From Cedecea neteri (GTDB taxonomy: Bacteria > Pseudomonadota > Gammaproteobacteria > Enterobacterales > Enterobacteriaceae), in NCBI RefSeq assembly GCF_000757825.1, contig NZ_CP009451.1, forward strand, positions 806,001 to 870,000: a stretch of 64,000 nt of DNA, given 5' to 3'. Below the pieces are notes generated by a model. That model made no database searches. It worked only from the letters and a program-made list of their open reading frames with translations, and was not told the DNA's origin. The position numbers and the translations under genes are program-made. Position 1 is the stretch's first letter. Each line of letters opens with the position of its first letter. Below, piece after piece: positions 59,860-64,000 of the stretch.

Positions 59860-60738
59860 TTATTTCGCGAGCCTTTTCGCCAGCGCCGCCAGAAAAAGCC
59901 TCAGCGCGGCGGGAAGATAGCTCCGGCTGCGATAAATGCCGTAAATCCCCATCGACCGGGGGGGATAATCCTCGAGCACTTTAACCAGATCCCCGCGTTC
60001 AAACCGCGACTTCGCATCCTCTACCGGCAGCATGGCAATCCCTACGCCGTCCGCTACCGCATCCATCAGCACCACCGAATCATTAGCGCTAAAGTTACCG
60101 CCAACCTCCACGTTTAGCGGCTCGCCCTGCTCATCCACCATTTGCCAGATGTTACGCAGAAAATAGCTGTACTGCAGGCAGTTATGGTGTTCCAGCTCGA
60201 CCGGAGAGCGCGGCATCCCCCGCTTCTCGATATAAGCAGGAGAAGCGTAGAGCATGGAGTCACACTCCCCTAACCGGCGGGCAATAATATTCGGGTCGAG
60301 ATCGTTAGTGATGCGAATGGCCAGATCGATACGCTCTTCAATCATGTTCACCGCCTGGCTGCTGACGTGCAGCTCAACTCGAAGATCCGGGTAATCACTC
60401 AGAAAGTCGGACAAAAAAGGCACGATGTAATACCGTGCGCCAAACTGTGAACAGGCTACGCGCAGGGTGCCGGAGGGCAAATCCTGCTGATTCTGAGCGG
60501 TTATGCTTTCTGCTACCTCATTGAGCGCACGGGTCTGCTGCAGCACCCGCTCGCCGGTCGGCGTTAACGTTAGCTTACGTGAGGAACGATGCAGCAGGCG
60601 CTCTCCGGCCCAGTGTTCCATTTGCTCCAGGTAACGGCTGACCATCGGGCGGGACATATTCAGCGCCCGCGCCGCAGCACTCAGGCTGCCCAGCTCACAA
60701 ATGCGTATATAGACTTTCGCCGCGATGACTCTGTCCAT
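59860..60738 (-). CDS. LysR-family transcriptional regulator
   Basis: A 292-residue regulator with the LysR helix-turn-helix (ELGSLSAAARALNMSRPMVS) at the amino end and a ligand-binding domain after residue 90 (LRVACSQFGARYYIVPFLSD, IDLAIRITNDLDPNIIARRL). The exact start is uncertain: the ATG at 60738 gives the family start MDRVIAAKVYIR, while one at 60750 adds four residues. It is divergent from the beta-lactamase-fold gene at 60871, its probable target. Confidence 0.88.
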   Translation of the reverse strand: MDRVIAAKVYIRICELGSLSAAARALNMSRPMVSRYLEQMEHWAGERLLHRSSRKLTLTPTGERVLQQTRALNEVAESITAQNQQDLPSGTLRVACSQFGARYYIVPFLSDFLSDYPDLRVELHVSSQAVNMIEERIDLAIRITNDLDPNIIARRLGECDSMLYASPAYIEKRGMPRSPVELEHHNCLQYSYFLRNIWQMVDEQGEPLNVEVGGNFSANDSVVLMDAVADGVGIAMLPVEDAKSRFERGDLVKVLEDYPPRSMGIYGIYRSRSYLPAALRLFLAALAKRLAK

Positions 60739-60870
60739 TTCTTCGCCCATCTGCTCGATTTATGAAATTCATCTTACCTTAATAAAGCCATTACGATTCA
60801 CAAAATGCAATTTACACTGATTCTCATTCCCAAACGGGCTTATTCATTCAGTTGATCAGGATAGAAAAAG

Positions 60871-61725
60871 ATGAAGACACATACCCTGGCTGCGGCCACC
60901 GTCACCCTTTTGTTCAGCAGCGCCAGCTTTGCTGCCCCACTGACGCTCGACGTCTACAACCCGCAGGACAAAGGCGTATTCCCGGTCACCTCTACGTTGA
61001 TTAGCGGCCCGACGGAAGCCACGCTCGTTGATGCCCAGTTCAGCGTCAAAGACGGTGAGGAGCTAGTGAAGATTATCCAGCACAGCGGAAAAAAGCTGAC
61101 CCGCATTCTCATCACCGCCGGTGACCCGGACTATTACTTCGGCCTGGAGCCGATTGTTAAGGCGTATCCGCAGGTAAAAATTGAGGCCACGCCGCTGGTC
61201 GTCGACCATATCAGCAAGACCAAAGCAGAGAAGATCAAATACTGGGGCCCGATTCTGAAAGATGGCGCGCCAAATGAAGTCTTCGTGCCTCAGGTTACGC
61301 ACGACACCACTTTCACCGTCGATGGTGAAAAAATTGAGCTGCGCCAGCCGGCTTCACACGCGGCATATTTGTGGATCCCGGCCAATAAAACGATCCTCGG
61401 CGGCGTAGGCGTCAGTTCAGGGATTCATATCTGGACGGCCGATTCCCAGACCAAAGCCGCGCGTCAGGAATGGCGCGATGTGCTGGATGAAATGGCCGCG
61501 CTCAAGCCACAGCGCGTGATCCCTGGGCACTACATCGGAGAAGTTAAGCCAGGCGCGGTGCCGGTGGTCTTCACCGGCGACTATTTAGCCGACTTCGAGC
61601 TGGCGCTGAAAAAAGGGAAAAGTGCCCCGGTCATTGCCGAGATGAAGCAAAAGTATCCGGGCCTTGCCGATGAAAGCTCTCTGGAAATGAGCGCCAAAGT
61701 GAATACCGGCGAAATGAAGTGGTGA
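60871..61725 (+). CDS. Exported metallo-beta-lactamase-fold protein with altered metal motif
   Basis: A 284-residue protein with a signal peptide ending near SASFAAP and the MBL fold (TSTLISGPTEATLVDAQFS, then ILITAGDPDYYFG). The HxHxDH metal motif reads Ala83-Gly-Asp85-Pro-Asp87-Tyr88, so three of the four ligands are replaced. Later family histidines in ASHAAYLWIP and PGHYIG remain. It may bind a different or single metal, or none. AGGATAG precedes the ATG. Regulation by the divergent LysR protein is likely. Confidence 0.88.
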   Translation: MKTHTLAAATVTLLFSSASFAAPLTLDVYNPQDKGVFPVTSTLISGPTEATLVDAQFSVKDGEELVKIIQHSGKKLTRILITAGDPDYYFGLEPIVKAYPQVKIEATPLVVDHISKTKAEKIKYWGPILKDGAPNEVFVPQVTHDTTFTVDGEKIELRQPASHAAYLWIPANKTILGGVGVSSGIHIWTADSQTKAARQEWRDVLDEMAALKPQRVIPGHYIGEVKPGAVPVVFTGDYLADFELALKKGKSAPVIAEMKQKYPGLADESSLEMSAKVNTGEMKW

Positions 61726-61740
61726 TCCGCTAAACGTGAA

Positions 61741-61807
61741 AAAGGGAGCCTAAGCTCCCTTTAATATCACTAACAAACTGAAAAGGGAGCCTAAGCTCCC
61801 TTTTTTT
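61741..61807. terminator. Tandem duplicated terminator
   Basis: AAAGGGAGC-CTAA-GCTCCCTTT occurs at 61741-61762 and again at 61782-61803, the second with seven T. The two are separated by 19 bases. The element is symmetric and lies between convergent genes, so it can stop both transcripts. Confidence 0.9.
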
Positions 61808-62915
61808 ATTTGAAGTCGACCTTCATCAGCTCCGGAATTGAATAATCCCGGGTGGTTTCCACGCAGCGGCTGATGTAATCCACAAAGCGCGGCGGCGGCG
61901 ACATGCCTAAATCTAACAGCTTCTCGTTAGAGAAGCGGACGTTCAGCATGGAGAACTCTCCGTACAGGCGCATCGCACGCAGCATCAGGCGTTCATTGCA
62001 CGGCCCGTAAATAGACTTAAAGCTGCGGCGGCTCTTCACCAGCTCGCTGTAATCCACCTGCTCGTAATTGGAGAAGATAGGCGTCTGGTTCAGCGCGCTG
62101 GACATCGCTTCGTCGATATCAGCAAAGCGGATGCTGCTCACGTCCCCGGCAGAGATGTGGTAGATCTTCTCTTTCAGCGAGTCGCTCTTCGCCAGCAGCA
62201 GCAGCGCTTCGGCGCAGTAATCCACCGGAATAACGTCGATTTTGTCATCGAGCGAGCACATGAATTTGCCGAGCATCAGCACCATGCGGAAGACCCAGAA
62301 AATGCTGCTGGACGGGCGGCAGCCCTGCTCGCTATGGCCCACCACGATAGACGGACGAGCGATAACCAGCGGCAGCTGCGGGAACTGCTCGGACATCATG
62401 CGTTCGATGGTCGATTTGGACCAGGTGTACTGCACCAGGTGCTCTTCTTCCGGCTTGCTGGACATGCTTTCCGTCACCAGGGTACCCGCATCCGGCACGC
62501 AGGACATCGCGGTGCCCACGTGCAGGAAACGCTGCAGGCCTTTGACCTGAGACATACGGCGCGCAAACTGCAGGGTTCCCTCAACGTTTACCTTCCAGAT
62601 CAGCGCATTCTCGCCAAACGACGCAACCGCAGCACAGTTAATCACGTGCGTAACGCCGGAGATTCTTTCGTCATCGAGAAAATGTTCAGGCTCGGCTAAA
62701 TCACCCAGCAATATATTTTCCGGATTAATTTGGGCTATCTGTGCATCAGTACAGCCAAAATTAGCAAGGTTATTTCTGATTCTGGCCACGCCCTCCTGAG
62801 GAGAGTTCGCTCGCACCAATAACAATACGGAACTAAAAGAGGATTCGGAAAGGGCTCGAGCTAATACCGCGCCGCCCAGGAAACCTGTCGCACCGGTAAT
62901 CAAAAGATGATTCAT
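61806..62915 (-). CDS. Stand-alone thioester-reductase-like NAD(P)-dependent dehydrogenase (extended SDR)
   Basis: A 369-residue cytosolic enzyme-like protein with the Rossmann start ITGATGFLGGAVLAR, a GDLAEP segment near residue 71 and the SDR active pair Tyr163-x3-Lys167 (VQYTWSKSTIE) after VGTAMS. This is the NAD_binding_4 family that reduces acyl thioesters in NRPS, PKS and fatty-acyl reductases, but no carrier protein or ligase domain is attached or nearby. The substrate is unknown. The ATG at 62915 follows TGAGG; the upstream extension is unlikely. Confidence 0.85.
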   Translation of the reverse strand: MNHLLITGATGFLGGAVLARALSESSFSSVLLLVRANSPQEGVARIRNNLANFGCTDAQIAQINPENILLGDLAEPEHFLDDERISGVTHVINCAAVASFGENALIWKVNVEGTLQFARRMSQVKGLQRFLHVGTAMSCVPDAGTLVTESMSSKPEEEHLVQYTWSKSTIERMMSEQFPQLPLVIARPSIVVGHSEQGCRPSSSIFWVFRMVLMLGKFMCSLDDKIDVIPVDYCAEALLLLAKSDSLKEKIYHISAGDVSSIRFADIDEAMSSALNQTPIFSNYEQVDYSELVKSRRSFKSIYGPCNERLMLRAMRLYGEFSMLNVRFSNEKLLDLGMSPPPRFVDYISRCVETTRDYSIPELMKVDFK

Positions 62916-63188
62916 TATTATAACCTCAGGAGTGAAAACACGAGCATAGTAAAAGGGTAAGAATAAACGCTTCCTCAATAAAGCGGATTACCCATACATA
63001 ATGCCCAGCACTTTCGTGTAACGGTTTGTACATCCTTGTTTTGAAAGCAAAATAATTAATCGGGAATTAATTTCAAACGTAATCATTTTGGCTATTTATT
63101 GATGTCGGGAATATTAAGAAAACCTTAATCAACGATAAACAAAACCGTTATTTTTGGGTATAGCGGAACTCTTTTTAATTTAAAGGAA
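62916..63188. other. AT-rich region upstream of the dehydrogenase gene
   Basis: About 270 bases, clearly lower in GC than the genes around it. It contains AATTAAT-CGGGA-ATTAATT (63054-63072), a perfect 7-bp inverted repeat that could be an operator. No ORF or RNA gene is supported. The base composition could indicate transfer or an H-NS-bound promoter. Confidence 0.4.
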
Positions 63189-63212
63189 ATAAAAAGCCCA
63201 CAAAAGTGGGCT
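63189..63212 (-). terminator. Rho-independent terminator of yqaE
   Basis: On the minus strand AGCCCAC-TTTT-GTGGGCT (63212-63195) is followed by TTTTTATTT. It lies 90 bases after the yqaE stop. Confidence 0.85.
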
Positions 63213-63302
63213 CTGAGTGCTTGCACGAACTGCATATTGTTTGCTTACGCCGCCTGGAGGTCTTTTGGTTCAGAGAAGCCAGGGGGAGACGTTACCGCTG
63301 CA

Positions 63303-63461
63303 TCAATCCCGGGTTTGCACCCAAAACGCATGGATGAGGCCAGGGAAGTAGCCCAGCAGGGTAAGGAGGATGTTGAGGATGAAGGCCCAGCCAAAGCCTT
63401 TGCCGATAAGCACGCCTAATGGAGGCAGGATAATTGTGAAAACGACTCGCCAAAAGCCCAT
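63303..63461 (-). CDS. yqaE: YqaE/Pmp3 family small membrane protein (52 residues)
   Basis: A 52-residue protein read from the ATG at 63461, five bases after AGGAG. It begins MGFWRVVFTIILPPLGVLIG and ends FPGLIHAFWVQTRD, almost identical to E. coli YqaE. There are two membrane helices. Pmp3-type proteolipids influence membrane potential under salt and cold stress; the bacterial role is not settled. In E. coli yqaE lies far away, so its place here is different. Confidence 0.95.
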   Translation of the reverse strand: MGFWRVVFTIILPPLGVLIGKGFGWAFILNILLTLLGYFPGLIHAFWVQTRD

Positions 63462-63654
63462 ATAAACTCCTGATAAATTCGGTTAATCCATTCGAAAGAA
63501 CAAGCCTACCCCATAAAGGATAGACGAATCTTAGAATCTGTTCAGGCCGATTATTCTGGAAAATTTAGTTTTATAATTCATATTCGAAAAAAAACGTCAT
63601 CAGGCACTTGCTAACGACAACGACTCAGGATAATTTCTTGGCTTCGGTAGCTTG

Positions 63655-63796
63655 ATGAACCCTCATTCGCTATCGAATATGCCTATATTATCTCCTCCTC
63701 TGGAGGGTCCGGAACCACTCCAAAAAAGATCCGGTCGATCGCCAATTATATTAATGATGATAGCCTTATGGTGACCCGGCGTTTGCCGGGTTTTTT
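63655..63796 (+). ncRNA. Candidate small RNA or 39-codon ORF ending in a terminator
   Basis: A strong plus-strand terminator, ACCCGGC-GTTT-GCCGGGT plus six T (63774-63796), has no annotated plus-strand gene before it. Immediately upstream are a GGTCCGGAACC hairpin and an ORF of 39 codons (63655-63774) whose stop is the first base of the stem; the ORF has no ribosome site and matches nothing I know. The transcript would be antisense to nothing but adjacent to the DUF1304 gene. No promoter is clear. Confidence 0.35.
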
Positions 63797-63799
63797 CGA

Positions 63800-64000
63800 T
63801 TATATTCCCGCCAATAATGCCATCAATGCCAATGCCGCAGGTAGAGCCTGAACATAAAGTATTTTTTTGCTGGCTGTAAAGCCACCAAACAAACCGGCAA
63901 TCAGGACACAAATAAGGAAAAACAGCTTAAATTCATAGCCGCTGCTCGCCGCCAGCAGCCCGTATATTAATCCAGCAGCCAGAAACCCGTTATACAAGCC
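63800..64000 (-). CDS. DUF1304 family membrane protein (partial, C-terminal part)
   Basis: The minus strand is open from the window edge to a stop at 63800. It encodes about 66 residues with LYNGFLAAGLIYGLLAASSG and two further hydrophobic segments, the signature of DUF1304 small membrane proteins (about 120 residues). The amino-terminal half lies outside the window. Function is unknown. Confidence 0.8.
   Translation of the reverse strand, partial: GLYNGFLAAGLIYGLLAASSGYEFKLFFLICVLIAGLFGGFTASKKILYVQALPAALALMALLAGI

Noticed and set aside
63663..63911. An 82-codon minus-strand frame at the right end
   Set aside because: It overlaps the DUF1304 frame and the terminator, and its composition is not protein-like; the other frame carries the family signature.

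Overview
This is a chromosomal window from a member of the Enterobacteriaceae. It carries no phage, plasmid, insertion sequence, CRISPR, rRNA or tRNA that I could find. Protein sequences and gene order follow the yniB-to-yeaO stretch of the Escherichia coli K-12 chromosome so closely that most genes can be named by recognition. The organism is not E. coli: several blocks present in K-12 (ydjO, katE, ydjY, the ydjE-L cluster, yeaE, yeaI/yeaJ) are absent at their usual places, and other genes fill those gaps. An Enterobacter/Klebsiella/Cedecea-type relative is likely, but the genus cannot be fixed from this window.

Layout. 1-9.4 kb: yniB (cut by the edge), hxpB, the LexA-controlled ydjM, cystine carrier tcyP, cedA, osmE, nadE, a yddG-type exporter, the LexA-controlled repair nuclease cho, an orphan histidine ammonia-lyase (hutH) behind a HutC-like operator, and ves. 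9.8-17 kb: the chaperone gene spy and the complete arginine succinyltransferase operon astCADBE, with a sigma-54 promoter and ArgR/NtrC-like sites. 17-26.6 kb: xthA, two related ydjX/ydjZ membrane genes flanking ohr, the ynjBCD ABC transporter, ynjE, ynjF, ynjA, nudG. 26.5-36.8 kb: ynjH-topB-selD, a class A acid phosphatase, ydjA, sppA, ansA-pncA and a secreted GH18 chitinase. 36.8-44.6 kb: yeaC, msrB, gapA, yeaD, mipA and the stress kinase pair yeaGH behind a near-perfect sigma-54 promoter.

44.6-48.1 kb holds a complete blue-light module (bluR, bluF, ycgZ, ymgA, ariR). It sits exactly where E. coli has the yeaI/yeaJ GGDEF genes. 48-55.6 kb: an acetyltransferase gene, yeaK, the 34-residue yoaI, yeaL, a four-gene polar amino-acid ABC transporter, and a chemoreceptor behind a sigma-28 (FliA) promoter. 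54.7-64 kb: the nimR/nimT nitroimidazole pair, a methyltransferase, a CTP-synthase-like amidotransferase domain with an altered His-Glu site, DUF523 and yeaO genes, an unrecognised small protein, a LysR regulator divergent from a beta-lactamase-fold protein that has lost its metal motif, a lone thioester-reductase-like dehydrogenase, yqaE (52 residues), a possible small RNA or small ORF, and a truncated DUF1304 gene.

Common themes are nitrogen and amino-acid scavenging (ast, hutH, ansA, the ABC transporter, yeaGH under sigma-54), SOS and stress defence (ydjM, cho, xthA, ohr, msrB, spy, osmE), and c-di-GMP/light signalling. The observations most worth a second look are: the intra-operon terminator inside the start of the amino-acid transporter ATPase gene; the orphan hutH with a HutC-like operator; the relocated light module with a partly canonical EAL domain; two enzyme-like proteins with displaced or missing active-site residues; tandem duplicated terminators; and a LacI-type operator ahead of the chitinase.
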